Assembly: GCA_016710325.1 (NCBI GenBank)
Contig: JADJXK010000002.1
Location: 2,852,001-2,916,000 of the forward strand
Reading direction: 5' to 3'
Origin: Candidatus Leptofilum proximum
GTDB taxonomy: Bacteria; Chloroflexota; Anaerolineae; Promineifilales; Promineifilaceae
DNA length: 64,000 nt
In this document: positions 34,302 through 42,836 of the stretch, one piece after another
Layout of the letters: every line of letters starts with the position of its first letter
Numbering within the stretch: position 1 is the first letter of the stretch
Made by a program: the position numbers and the translations under genes
The notes under the pieces: model-generated
Database searches by the model: none
The model's input: the letters and a program-made list of their open reading frames with translations, nothing else
Told to the model about the DNA's origin: nothing

Positions 34302-34464
34302 ACGGGCGGCCGCTCGTGGCGAACGGCCCAGCAGCACACATAAGCAGACTGCGCCTGGTGAACCGACCGTGCGCAAGGAGCCGAAAGTAGGCCGGAATGA
34401 TCCGTGCCCATGCGGCAGCGGCAAGAAGTATAAGAAGTGCCACGGCCGTCCGGGAGCAAAGTGA
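34210..34464 (+). pseudogene. frame-shifted C-terminal SEC-C part of the preceding gene
   Basis: The frame encodes a helical segment (IEDEWLDILDRQAERAAERAA) and the SEC-C zinc motif GRNDPCPCGSGKKYKKCHG at its end. It has no ribosome site of its own and overlaps the 286-aa frame by ~90 bp. Joining the frames at the CAAAAAC run near 34240 gives a continuous helical plus SEC-C protein. SEC-C binds zinc and often mediates ribosome or SecB contacts. Confidence 0.65.
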
Positions 34465-34520
34465 GGATATTTCGGCATGGTTCAAAAAGCAGAAATTGTT
34501 CTTTACAGATTAGTCCTAGA

Positions 34521-34639
34521 ATTGTCATGCTGAGCGGAGTCTTCGGAGCGAAGCATCCCTGAGACACTACAAAAGTAGATCGAATGGTTCTACGAACGAT
34601 TGTTTGGAGGGATTCTTCGCTTCGCTCAGAATGACAATT
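34521..34639. repeat. ~119 bp imperfect long inverted repeat
   Basis: The left arm (34521-34559) begins ATTGTCATGCTGAGCGGAG; the right arm (34600-34639) ends CTTCGCTCAGAATGACAATT. Arms of ~39 bp surround a 40-nt centre. MITE-like shape, but no coding content or clear target duplication. Confidence 0.75.
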
Positions 34640-34696
34640 ACGGTACATGAATTAATTTACGCAGTATTAAACTCATCAAAAAAATCGGGCTCTTCA

Positions 34697-34816
34697 GGAA
34701 TTCAGGGGGTTTACAATCCGTGATGCGTGAAACGTGAAACGTGACTGGAGAGACATCACGTTTCACGCGTCACGTTTCACGCCAAACCCCATGAAATCCC
34801 AAAGAGCTAAAATTCG
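34697..34816. repeat. copy 2 of the ~105-120 bp direct repeat
   Basis: Same flanks as copy 1 at 33318-33421 but with one extra CGTTTCACG unit on the right arm, so the iterated unit varies in copy number between otherwise matching elements. Confidence 0.8.
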
Positions 34817-34832
34817 TTGTTGTCCACCGGGG

Positions 34833-35591
34833 TCACGCTGGTTCGGCTTCCGGTTCCGGCGCCAGCGGCTGCTCTTCCTCGCGCGGCAGCCGGGTGGTGC
34901 GTGCCACCAGTTGAAAGCCCCAACGCCCCAACGGCCGTTCCGGTTCCCCGTCATAGTTGTTGAGCAGTAGAGCCGTCAGCGCCAGGCGCAGCTCTTTGGC
35001 CAGGACGGTGCAGGCCTCGTCTAAAGCGGCATTGTGCGTCAGGCGTTCCTGGCGCGCCTGGTTGCGCTGCTGGAGCCTCTGGTTCAGCTCATCGCGCAGG
35101 GCAATCACTTCATTCAGCGGCGGTTCAGCAAACTGTTCGCCAATAGGGCGGGCTTCTTCGGTGGTGATGTACTGGTTGAGGCAGGCGATAATCTCATCCC
35201 GGCCGCGTGGGGTGAGGATGTTGCCCGCTCCCCGCCCCGACTGGCGCACAAAAAAGCCCCACGTTTGCGCCTGCTCCGGGTTGTAGGCAAAACGCCCTTC
35301 CATCAGGCTGCGAATCTGGCTGACGGTGGTGCGGGCGGCGGCATCCAGCCGCTTCAGCGTTTCGGAGGCAGACTTGCGGCTGACTTCTTGCGCGGCCGAA
35401 GCGGCCTGGGCAGCCAGGGCGGTGGCCAGGGCCGCCTGAATGCTGGCCGTGTAGCGGGTGCGGTCTTCTGGCGGCAGGCTGTTTTCCTGGGTCACAAAGG
35501 CCTGGGCCAGCGTCAGCAGGGCCTGCTTTTGTGTTTTGTAGGGCAAAACAACCCGGTGGGTAGAACTGTTGGTGTATTGGACACGAAACAT
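34833..35591 (-). CDS. hypothetical coiled-coil/helical protein
   Basis: Protein of 252 aa, Ala/Gln/Glu-rich and mostly helical (IQAALATALAAQAASAAQEVS; DELNQRLQQRNQARQERL). The N-terminus is MFRVQYTNSSTHRVVLPYKT. No TM or catalytic motif. The ATG at 35591 has AAGGAG 6 nt upstream. The frame is open for a further ~500 bp, but those codons lack a ribosome site and resemble translated non-coding DNA. Family not recognised. Confidence 0.65.
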   Translation of the reverse strand: MFRVQYTNSSTHRVVLPYKTQKQALLTLAQAFVTQENSLPPEDRTRYTASIQAALATALAAQAASAAQEVSRKSASETLKRLDAAARTTVSQIRSLMEGRFAYNPEQAQTWGFFVRQSGRGAGNILTPRGRDEIIACLNQYITTEEARPIGEQFAEPPLNEVIALRDELNQRLQQRNQARQERLTHNAALDEACTVLAKELRLALTALLLNNYDGEPERPLGRWGFQLVARTTRLPREEEQPLAPEPEAEPA

Positions 35592-36477
35592 GATGTGCTC
35601 CTTATTGGGGAACGCCCCAAGGATGAACAGCAAGGGGGATGGGCTGGGCCGGATCTCGCAAGCGATGAACCGGCGGCAGACCGGCAGGCAACAACGGCCG
35701 TGTGCCTGCATAACAGAATCGTTTGTTAGCGTATCTGGGTGACGGCCGTCTGGCCTGGCTTTCCCCCGTCTGCTGCGTTTAGATCTGGCACGATCCAAAC
35801 TGATTGCTAAGTTGCGGCACAGTGTAAAAAGGTTCACTCCAGAGAAAAATAGGACTTTAGGGGGATGGGCGACCCTTTGGTGAGCTGCAAGCGTTGATCG
35901 AGGTAAACGCCAGGCGGTTTGGGCCATCCCCGGCCCACAGACCCGTTTTGACGGACAGAGTTGGGGTGGTGGAAACGGCCGTGTATTTGGCGGCAAAATC
36001 CTGGGCATCACCAACAAGCCATCGTGAATTGTCGCCAGACCCCTCCAGCTCACCAACCGGACGAAATCAGGCTGTGTTACGCCCTTTTGGCTCACCAAAA
36101 CAATGATTGAAGGCGTTAACCACCCTCTTTAGCCAACCACTTACCTGCACAAGTTTGCACCCAGGTCAAACTGATTTCCCAGTAATAAAGGGTGTAAGAA
36201 AGCTAAAATACATTAAAATAGCAACTCCATTAAGTTTCTATAAAATGTTTGGGGTTTACTGTCAACCATGTTCCTACCATTCCTGAATCTGCCGCCCATA
36301 CTGGATACCTCAGCTGCCAACATGGCTGAAGATTGTTATAAGCCTGCTCTCTCAGTCTTTATGCACTATGGACTTATTCAGCTTTAGTAGGCTCTATTTG
36401 ATAATCAAAAGTTTGTTACATCAATTGCATCAATAAAAGCGGGACACATCCAAACTCATAAATTAAGGAGATCGCTC
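35592..36477. other. long intergenic region, AT-rich from 36100
   Basis: 886 bp without a supported gene. The first 500 bp keep the GC-rich host character with several CGGCCG elements. From ~36100 the composition turns AT-rich and ACGGCCGT disappears, marking the left edge of the accessory island. Confidence 0.55.
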
Positions 36478-38342
36478 GTGGAAATCACTACAATCCTTGA
36501 CTCAATCGATCTTGGAGCAATGACTCTGCCCGAATTTCAGCGGGGTTACGTGTGGAATCGTAACCAAGTAAGGGAACTCATGAACTCGCTTTATCACCGT
36601 TATCCAGTAGGCGGTTTATTAGTTTGGGCTACCAAAACAGAGCAGATCGATGCGCGAGGCAATCAAACCCTTAACCCTGGGCACGTCAAGCTGATCCTCG
36701 ATGGGCAACAGCGTGTTACCTCACTTTATGGAATTATGCGCGGTACACCTCCTCCGTTCTTTGAAGGCAATCCCCAAGCTTTTACCGACCTTTATTTTAA
36801 CATGCAAGAAGAAACCTTTGAGTTCTACGGCCCAGTCAAAATGCGTGATAATCCCTATTGGATCAGCGTGACTGACCTAATGAAGAGTGGGTTGCAGCCT
36901 TTTGTTAGCCATATCTTTCAGACGCAGACTCTTGCATCAAGGGGCGATGTTTATATTAGCCGCCTCACCCATCTATTGGGCATTAAAAGCATCCAGTTTC
37001 ACATTGAAGAAGTTACTGGTGCAGATAAAACAGTAGATGTAGTGGTAGATATTTTTAATCGTGTTAACAGTGGTGGGACCAAATTATCCAAAGGCGATCT
37101 AGCATTGGCCCGTGTATGTGCCGAATGGCCCGAGGCTAGACAAGAGTTGCGCCGCTTGCTTAAACAATGGGAACAAGCAGGATTTTATTTCAAGATGGAC
37201 TGGCTGCTACGCAACGTTAACACTGTTCTTACAGGCGAAGCTATGTTTACCGCACTTAAAGATGTGAATGCAGTTCAATTTCAATTTGGGTTGAAGCAAA
37301 CGGAAAAGGCTATTAACTACTTGTTGAATGTAATTAGTGGTCGTCTAGGTCTAGACCACGATAGAGTACTGGGCGGTCGTTATGCCTTTCCTATAATGAC
37401 CCGCTATATTAGCCAGAATGGCGGTCACTTTAAAAACGCTAACGAGCGTGATAAGTTGCTCTATTGGTACGTTCATAGTTTCCTTTGGGGACGTTTTGCT
37501 GGTTCTACCGAATCTATCCTAAATAAAGATCTAGGTCTTATGGAAGATACAGATGATGCGTTAGATCGCCTCATTGAGGAGCTTCGCCTTTCCCGCGGCG
37601 ACTTACATATTCGTCCAAGCAATTTCGACAGCTGGAGTTTAGGGGCACGCTTTTATCCGATGCTCTATTTGTTAACACGCGTAGGTGAAGCTAGAGATTG
37701 GGGAACAGGATTGCCTCTCAAAGCTAGCCTGCTAGGTAAAATTAATAAGCTACAAATTCATCATATTTTCCCCAGATCGCGTCTTTATAATGCTGGCTAT
37801 AGTAGGGCTGAGGTAAACGCGTTAGCCAACTACTGCTACTTAACTCAAGACACAAACCTAATTATTAGCAATCGTTACCCTGAGGAGTATTTCTCGGAAG
37901 TTGAAACAGCTCATCCGGGAGCGCTGGCTTCTCAATGGATCCCTATGGACCCTATCCTGTGGAGAATGGAAAATTACCTGGACTTTTTGGCTGCACGTCG
38001 GGATCTATTAACGCAAGCTGCCAATAATTTTCTGAATAGTTTGCTTCTCAATAAAACAACAGCTAACGTACCTGATGTTATTGTTAGTGAGGATATCCTC
38101 AATATTGTTTCCAGTGACATCCCTAATGATACTGAATCCGATCTTCTTTTGCGTACGAATATTTGGGTCATGGAGCACGGTTTGCCAGAAGGAGAATTGC
38201 TTTTTGAATTATTTGATGAAGCGGGGGAGAAGCCGTTAGCTTTACTTGACTTGGCTTGGCCTGAAGGACTACAAACCGGTCTAAGTGAACCGGTAGCCTT
38301 GCTTATTGATGAGGAACACGAAGTTTTAGAGGAAGCCGGAAT
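36478..38342 (+). CDS. DUF262 (GmrS-like) HNH protein, 5' part of an IS-interrupted gene
   Basis: GTG start with AAGGAG 8 nt upstream. DUF262/ParB-like domain: PEFQRGYVWNRNQVRELMNSL, nucleotide-binding/hydrolysis motif DGQQR (75-79), FNRVNSGGTKLSKGDLALA. An HNH-like motif IHHIFPRSR follows near residue 427. Members include GmrSD-type modification-dependent restriction enzymes. The visible frame runs 624 aa into the IS; the gene is interrupted at 38342 by an IS3-family element. Its last 32 codons continue at 39974-40073, giving 654 aa if the IS is removed. Low GC and no ACGGCCGT suggest recent acquisition. Confidence 0.88.
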
Positions 38343-38376
38343 GTGTCAATAGTTTTGGGACACTAAAACCGATAAA

Positions 38377-39468
38377 TTAGTGAGCAACCTCTCGCTCACC
38401 GGGCTGGTGGACAAGTGGAAAACGCTCCGCCAGCTCCGCGTTTCCCACTTGACCACAGCCCCTACGACGATTACGCACCATCCTTCTCCAGCGGGGATTA
38501 ATCCAGACGGCCGTTGGCAACTTCGGCGCAACGGGCTGCCCCTGCACAAAGCGCTCTGGATATTTCTCATAAGCGGCCGTCAACACCGCTTGTCGCTTGA
38601 GAGTCAGTTCAGCGGCCCGGCCATAATGAACTGTGGCCGGAGTCATCAAGCCCAGATTGGTATGTCGATGCTCATGGTTGTACCAGCGGAAGAACGGCCG
38701 AGCCCAGGTGCGGGCATGGTGCAAACCACCAAACCTGTCAGGATAATTCGGGCGGTATTTCATCGTTTTGAACTGCGCCTCGGAAAAGGGATTGTCATCG
38801 GAAGTGTAAGGTCGGGAATGACTCTTGCCCACCCCCAAGTCAGCCAGCAGCAGGGCCAACGTCTTGCTGGTCATGGAACTGCCCCGGTCAGCATGAAGAA
38901 CCAACTGGTCTGGTTCAATGTCCTGTTTGGCGCAGCTATCAGCCACCAACTGTCTAGCCAATGATGCCAGTTCCCGTTGAGCGATCAGGTAGCCAACCAC
39001 GTAGCGGCTGAAGATGTCAAGAATGGTGTACATGTAATAGTAGACATGGGGGACAGGGCCGCGCAGCTTGGTGATATCCCAGGACCACACCTGGTTGGGG
39101 GCTGTGGCGAGGAGTTCCGGCTTTTTGTAGGCCGGATGCCGCTTCTGGTTACGCCGTTCCCCCACCTCAGCATTTTCCCGCAAGATGCGGTACATCGTGC
39201 TCACTGAGCAGAGATATTCCCCTTCATCCAGCAGCGTGCCATACACTTGGCGCGGCGAACTGTCGAGGAAGCGCTCACTGTTGAGCGTGGCCCGCACCGT
39301 CTCTCGTTCCGCCGCCGGCGGCGCCGGTGGCGATGGGATCGCCGGCTTCGGCTCCTTAACCGGCTTCTCCTGCTGCTGCCGGTAATAGCTGCTGCGAGGG
39401 TAGGCCAAGGCCAGGCACGCTTCCTGGGTGCTGGTTTGTGCAGCCAATTCCGTCACTTGCTGCCTCAC
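38377..39468 (-). CDS. IS3-family transposase OrfB (DDE integrase)
   Basis: Protein of 363 aa. HTH-21-type N-terminal region (SPRQVYGTLLDEGEYLCSVSTMYRIL), then an rve integrase core with catalytic D in WSWDITKL, D in LHADRGSSM and E in NPFSEAQFK, spaced as DD(35)E. The GTG at 39468 overlaps a TGA in the -1 frame of orfA. The reading frame is intact. Confidence 0.93.
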   Translation of the reverse strand: MRQQVTELAAQTSTQEACLALAYPRSSYYRQQQEKPVKEPKPAIPSPPAPPAAERETVRATLNSERFLDSSPRQVYGTLLDEGEYLCSVSTMYRILRENAEVGERRNQKRHPAYKKPELLATAPNQVWSWDITKLRGPVPHVYYYMYTILDIFSRYVVGYLIAQRELASLARQLVADSCAKQDIEPDQLVLHADRGSSMTSKTLALLLADLGVGKSHSRPYTSDDNPFSEAQFKTMKYRPNYPDRFGGLHHARTWARPFFRWYNHEHRHTNLGLMTPATVHYGRAAELTLKRQAVLTAAYEKYPERFVQGQPVAPKLPTAVWINPRWRRMVRNRRRGCGQVGNAELAERFPLVHQPGEREVAH

Positions 39469-39901
39469 GCTTCGTCCCCCGTCTTCTGTTCCAGGGTAAT
39501 CCCCAGTATCTCGGAGAGTTTTTTTGCGCCTCGATAATCAGTTCCGCCTTTTCTAATTGCCGAGTCAGTCGGGCATTTTCCCGCCTCAACCGACTGACCT
39601 CTTCGGCCTCAGCATTGCTTTTCGGCCCACGTTTGCGCGGTGCCAACCCCGCCAGTTGTCCTGCCTCTTGTTGCCGTCGCCAGGTTGTCAGGTGGGATGA
39701 ATACAATCCTTCCCGACGCAGCAATCTGCCAATGCCCCCTGGTTGCTCCCGGCACTTTTCAGCTTCTTCCAACACCCACTGCTTGTAAACGGCCGTAAAT
39801 GCTCGTCGTTTGGCTTTCTCTGTTCGTGGCAATACTTCTGGGTCGGGTCTGTTGGGGTCAACCCCGTTTTGCTTCGGTTTGTCTGCCTGTTTTTGTGTCA
39901 T
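39356..39901 (-). CDS. IS3-family OrfA (HTH), A7 run shifts the frame
   Basis: HTH protein of the IS3 orfA type: ...KRRAFTAVYKQWVLEEAEKC, LLRREGLYSSHLTTWRRQQEAG, and a leucine-zipper-like ENARLTRQLEKAELIIEAQ. In this frame the tail after AQK is nonsense running into orfB. A -1 shift at the A7 run (complement of 39519-39525) gives AQKKLSEILGITLEQ, the conserved orfA ending, and stops at TGA 39465-39467, overlapping the orfB start. So about 145 aa is the likely product, by slippage or by an ancestral extra A. Confidence 0.8.
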   Translation of the reverse strand: MTQKQADKPKQNGVDPNRPDPEVLPRTEKAKRRAFTAVYKQWVLEEAEKCREQPGGIGRLLRREGLYSSHLTTWRRQQEAGQLAGLAPRKRGPKSNAEAEEVSRLRRENARLTRQLEKAELIIEAQKNSPRYWGLPWNRRRGTKREAASDGIGCTNQHPGSVPGLGLPSQQLLPAAAGEAG

Positions 39902-39973
39902 GATGTTCCTCTTCGCCCTCGAATTCTACACTAAATTCGAGGCTTGGAGTGTCCCACCCTATATTGACACAAT

Positions 39974-40073
39974 GGGAGCGAGTGCAGCTGGCTTCCGTTG
40001 TTTTACAGATGTAAACGATTTTCGCAATTATGTAGAGCGGGAAATCCTTGCCCTTGAGTCTACACCAGCTTAG
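39974..40073 (+). pseudogene. severed 3' end of the DUF262 gene
   Basis: Begins right after the target duplication. Joined to 38342 it reads ...EEAGM-GASAAGFRCFTDVNDFRNYVE and ends ALESTPA-stop, in frame. Cannot be translated on its own in this context. Confidence 0.9.
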
Positions 40074-40092
40074 TTTAAATTTGAGCAAGAAA

Positions 40093-40851
40093 ATGGCAAA
40101 AGGCAGACTGTGGACGCGGGAAGAATTGTTACTTGCGTTGAACTTGTACTACAAGTTACCGTTTGGCCAGTTTCACCAACACAATCCCAAAGTGATTGGT
40201 TTAGCGAGCCTGATTGATCGAACATCAAGTTCTGTTGCAATGCAACTTAGCAACTTTGCGAGTCTAGATCCATACCATCAGAAGCGTGGCATCAGCGGGT
40301 TACGTTCCCCAGGTAAGCTAGCTCAAAAGCTTTGGAAACAGGTACAAAACGATTGGGAGAACATTATTCTAGAAAGCGAATATCTTTTAGAGAGTCTAAC
40401 ACAATCTGAAGTCCGCCAATTACCACCAATCGAACAGAGCCAACGAACTGAAAAGAAAAGCGTCGTCAACATAAGGTTGGGGCAAAGATTTTTCCGAGAT
40501 TCCGTTTTGGCAAATTACCGTATTCATTGCTGCATTTGTGGTATGCCTATTGCCGAGCTTCTAATTGCCAGTCATATCGTTCCATGGAAAGATCGAGAGG
40601 ATTTACGCTTAAACCCAAGTAATGGATTGTGCTTATGCGCTTTGCATGATAAAGCCTTTGACAGAGGAATATTAAGTATCAGTGAGGACTTCAAAGTGAT
40701 GATCAGCCCGTCGCTCGATAATTATTCCTTTCACAAATCAGTGCAACAAGGGCTAGTTGCTTACAGTAATTCTTCTATATCAATGCCCGACAGATTCATA
40801 CCAGATCAAGAATTCCTTGAGATTCATCGCAGCCAATATTTCATCCAATGA
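40093..40851 (+). CDS. HNH endonuclease (first of two)
   Basis: Protein of 252 aa. N-terminal ~60 residues WTREELLLALNLYYKLPFGQFH...LASLIDRTSSSVAMQLSNFA resemble a specificity or helical domain found in restriction-type HNH proteins. The C-terminal HNH region contains CCICG, ASHIVPWKD and NGLCLCALHDKAFD (HNH_2-like). Expected to cut DNA with a divalent metal. AT-rich like the DUF262 gene upstream. Stop overlaps the next start (ATGA). Confidence 0.85.
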   Translation: MAKGRLWTREELLLALNLYYKLPFGQFHQHNPKVIGLASLIDRTSSSVAMQLSNFASLDPYHQKRGISGLRSPGKLAQKLWKQVQNDWENIILESEYLLESLTQSEVRQLPPIEQSQRTEKKSVVNIRLGQRFFRDSVLANYRIHCCICGMPIAELLIASHIVPWKDREDLRLNPSNGLCLCALHDKAFDRGILSISEDFKVMISPSLDNYSFHKSVQQGLVAYSNSSISMPDRFIPDQEFLEIHRSQYFIQ

Positions 40852-41819
40852 TCGAGCCTTGTCTGCAAAAATTTCGCCACCTACACACGGACAAAAACCG
40901 TACCCACTGGACGGCCGTTACCACCCACCGCGCCCCGCATAAACCCCTCCTGCTTCTCTCTGTCATCGACCTGTTTGCCCAGGACTACATTCGCAGCAAC
41001 TTCATTGAGCTGGATGATGAGCTGATGGAGCTGTTTGGCCTGTACTGGCAAGCTGTCAACCCGCCCAGCAAACGCGGCGACATCACCATGCCTTTCTTCC
41101 ATCTGCGCAGCGAAGGCTTCTGGCACCTGCTGCCGCAGCCGGGGCAAGAAGCGGCGCTCGCGGTCAAACGGCGCACCGATGGCCTGAAGCAGCTGCGCCA
41201 ATTGGTGCTCGGCGTACGGCTGGATGAGGCGCTTTACCAGCTGCTGCAAGACGAACAGTCGCGCAACCTGCTGCGCACCACGCTCATCCAAACCTACTTC
41301 GCCCCAGAAATGCACCAACGGCTGGTGGCACGCGGCCAGAGCAACGCCGAGGCATTCCAATACAGCATGGATCTGTTACAAAAGGCAAGGGAAAACACGG
41401 CAAAAGAAGCGCCGGAAGAAACGTACAGCCCGGCCGTGCGTGACCAGGGCTTCCGGCGTGTCATCGTCACCATCTACGAGCACCGCTGCGCCTTCTGCGG
41501 CGTTCGCATCCTCACCGCCGACGGCCACACTGCCATCGAAGCGGCCCACATCATCCCCTGGCACGTCAGCCACAACGACGATCCGCGCAATGGCCTGGCG
41601 CTGTGCCGCCTCTGTCACTGGTCGTTTGATGAAGGGCTGGTAACACTCACCCCCAGCTACCAGATCAAGCTCTCCCCCCAGCTGGCCGCCCCAGACAACA
41701 TCCCTGGCCACCTGACTGCGTTTGGCAAACGGCCGTTCCTCGGCCCGGATGACCAATCCCTATGGCCCTTCCCCGACTCCATCAGCTGGCACCAGCAAAC
41801 CCTCTTCCGCCACCGCTGA
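40848..41819 (+). CDS. HNH endonuclease (second), overlapping the first
   Basis: Protein of 323 aa. N-terminus with HKPLLLLSVIDLFAQ, a region seen in several restriction-like HNH proteins, then a helical middle and an HNH core CAFCG...IEAAHIIPWHVSHNDDPRNGLALCRLCHWSFDEGLV. Translationally coupled to the preceding HNH gene, yet GC-rich with ACGGCCGT sites, so the two neighbours differ in composition. Its last ~30 bp are duplicated at ~42551-42580. Confidence 0.85.
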   Translation: MIEPCLQKFRHLHTDKNRTHWTAVTTHRAPHKPLLLLSVIDLFAQDYIRSNFIELDDELMELFGLYWQAVNPPSKRGDITMPFFHLRSEGFWHLLPQPGQEAALAVKRRTDGLKQLRQLVLGVRLDEALYQLLQDEQSRNLLRTTLIQTYFAPEMHQRLVARGQSNAEAFQYSMDLLQKARENTAKEAPEETYSPAVRDQGFRRVIVTIYEHRCAFCGVRILTADGHTAIEAAHIIPWHVSHNDDPRNGLALCRLCHWSFDEGLVTLTPSYQIKLSPQLAAPDNIPGHLTAFGKRPFLGPDDQSLWPFPDSISWHQQTLFRHR

Positions 41820-41936
41820 TAACCAGAGTCACCCTGCACACTTGAAGAGATACAACAAGCTGCACCTTAGTTGTCCGAATTGTGCTAAACTAACCGCATT
41901 GCAGCGCCAGCTAATCATAGGTTACGAGGTCAAACT

Positions 41937-42356
41937 ATGACACTGTATACTGTCCAATTACCCGAAAATCTCTATCGCCGCTTACAACAACAGGCTTCAG
42001 CGGAACAACGTTCAATTGAAGACCTGGTACGGCAAACGCTATCCCGGCAGCTGCCCCCGGCTGTTCCTGTAGAAGATGATCTGCCACCTTCGCTGCGTGA
42101 AGAGCTGCTGGCCATGGAACATTTGTCAGATGCAGCCCTTTGGTCGTTGGCCCGCTCTACCCTGCTGCCAGAGCAGCTCGCCGAAATGGATATGCTGCGC
42201 GATACAAAACAAGAACGTGTCCTTACCCCGGAAGAGACAAACCGACAGCAAGATTTGTTACGTGCCTACGATGAAACGGTTCTGCGCCGCGCCCACGCCG
42301 CGATGCTCCTCAACAGCCGGGGCTATGAATTAACCGACCCCACCATCTTGCAATAG
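41937..42356 (+). CDS. RHH-type antitoxin-like protein
   Basis: Protein of 139 aa. N-terminal ribbon-helix-helix-like segment YTVQLPENLYRRLQQQASAEQRSIEDLVRQTL (1-40), followed by a helical region. In related bacteria such proteins precede an HNH gene; here only a remnant of an HNH gene follows (42383-42547). Function as a DNA-binding antitoxin or regulator is inferred. Confidence 0.65.
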   Translation: MTLYTVQLPENLYRRLQQQASAEQRSIEDLVRQTLSRQLPPAVPVEDDLPPSLREELLAMEHLSDAALWSLARSTLLPEQLAEMDMLRDTKQERVLTPEETNRQQDLLRAYDETVLRRAHAAMLLNSRGYELTDPTILQ

Positions 42357-42382
42357 CAATTCCTCTTTTTAACCCGCAAACG

Positions 42383-42547
42383 ATGGCCTGGCGAGATCAT
42401 TTTGCCTGGACTAACAACGGCACAACAATGGCTGGCTTAACGGCCGTTGGTCGGGCCACAATAGAAACACTCAATCTAAACAACGAATACATCGTGCGCT
42501 CTCGTCGCCGCTGGGTAAGCATAGGCTGGCATCCACCGCTGACTTAA
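42383..42547 (+). pseudogene. C-terminal remnant of an HNH nuclease
   Basis: 54 codons reading MAWRDHFAWTNNGTT..., GLTAVGRATIETLNLN and VRSRRRWVSIGWHPP. This pattern is the C-terminal end of the HNH proteins usually encoded after RHH genes of this type; the catalytic HNH core is missing. No ribosome site. Confidence 0.6.
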
Positions 42548-42585
42548 TCGCCTGGCACCAGCAAACCCTCTTCCGCCACCGGTAA
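42548..42585 (+). repeat. duplicate of the 3' end of the 323-aa HNH gene
   Basis: About 30 bp encoding WHQQTLFRHR plus a stop, matching the end of the HNH gene at 41788-41817 almost base for base. Indicates a deletion or duplication event between the two copies. Confidence 0.75.
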
Positions 42586-42644
42586 AATCGGCCAACATTT
42601 TCTCTTCTATTTGCCAACTTGTTCCAGGAAGGAAGTAAAAACAG

Positions 42645-42836
42645 TTAACTCCATCTGCACCCGCTGCCACACCGGGCGCACAAGGCTAACCAGCCGAGCA
42701 ATTCGTTATACAAATCCTGATCTTCAGGGCGTTCTCTCGCAGCCTGAATAGCTCGCTCCGCCCGCGAAACCGCGTTCTTTAAATCACCCAACTCTAAGCG
42801 GATGCGTGAGACGAGTTCCAAATATGCTGGAATCAC
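42645..42836 (-). pseudogene. truncated HEPN-domain protein
   Basis: 63 codons: MIPAYLELVSRIRLELGDLKNAVSRAERAIQA resembles the N-terminal helix of HEPN/HepT-like toxins. Homology stops after LYNE and the RNase motif Rx4-6H, usually ~60 residues further on, is absent. Overlaps the MNT gene by 4 bp, the normal order of an MNT-HEPN pair, so it is the decayed toxin half. Confidence 0.6.

Larger units (their letters stand above)
34465..34832. other. intergenic region: long inverted repeat and direct-repeat copy 2
   Basis: 368 bp holding the long inverted repeat (34521-34639) and the second copy of the ~110 bp direct repeat (34697-34816). No supported gene. Confidence 0.6.
38343..39970. mobile_element. 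IS3-family insertion sequence with 3-bp target duplication
   Basis: Imperfect terminal inverted repeats of ~22 bp: left GTGTCAATAGTTTTGGGACACT, shown here in parts as GTGTCAATA + GGGACACT; right AGTGTCCC + TATTGACAC. Flanked by the direct repeat AAT (38340-38342 and 39971-39973). Carries orfA and orfB on the minus strand. Total ~1.63 kb. It sits inside the DUF262 gene. Confidence 0.92.

Noticed and set aside
35592..36098. 500-bp upstream extension of the 252-aa minus-strand protein
   Set aside because: A perfect AAGGAG ribosome site supports the ATG at 35591; the extension has no domain or ribosome site.
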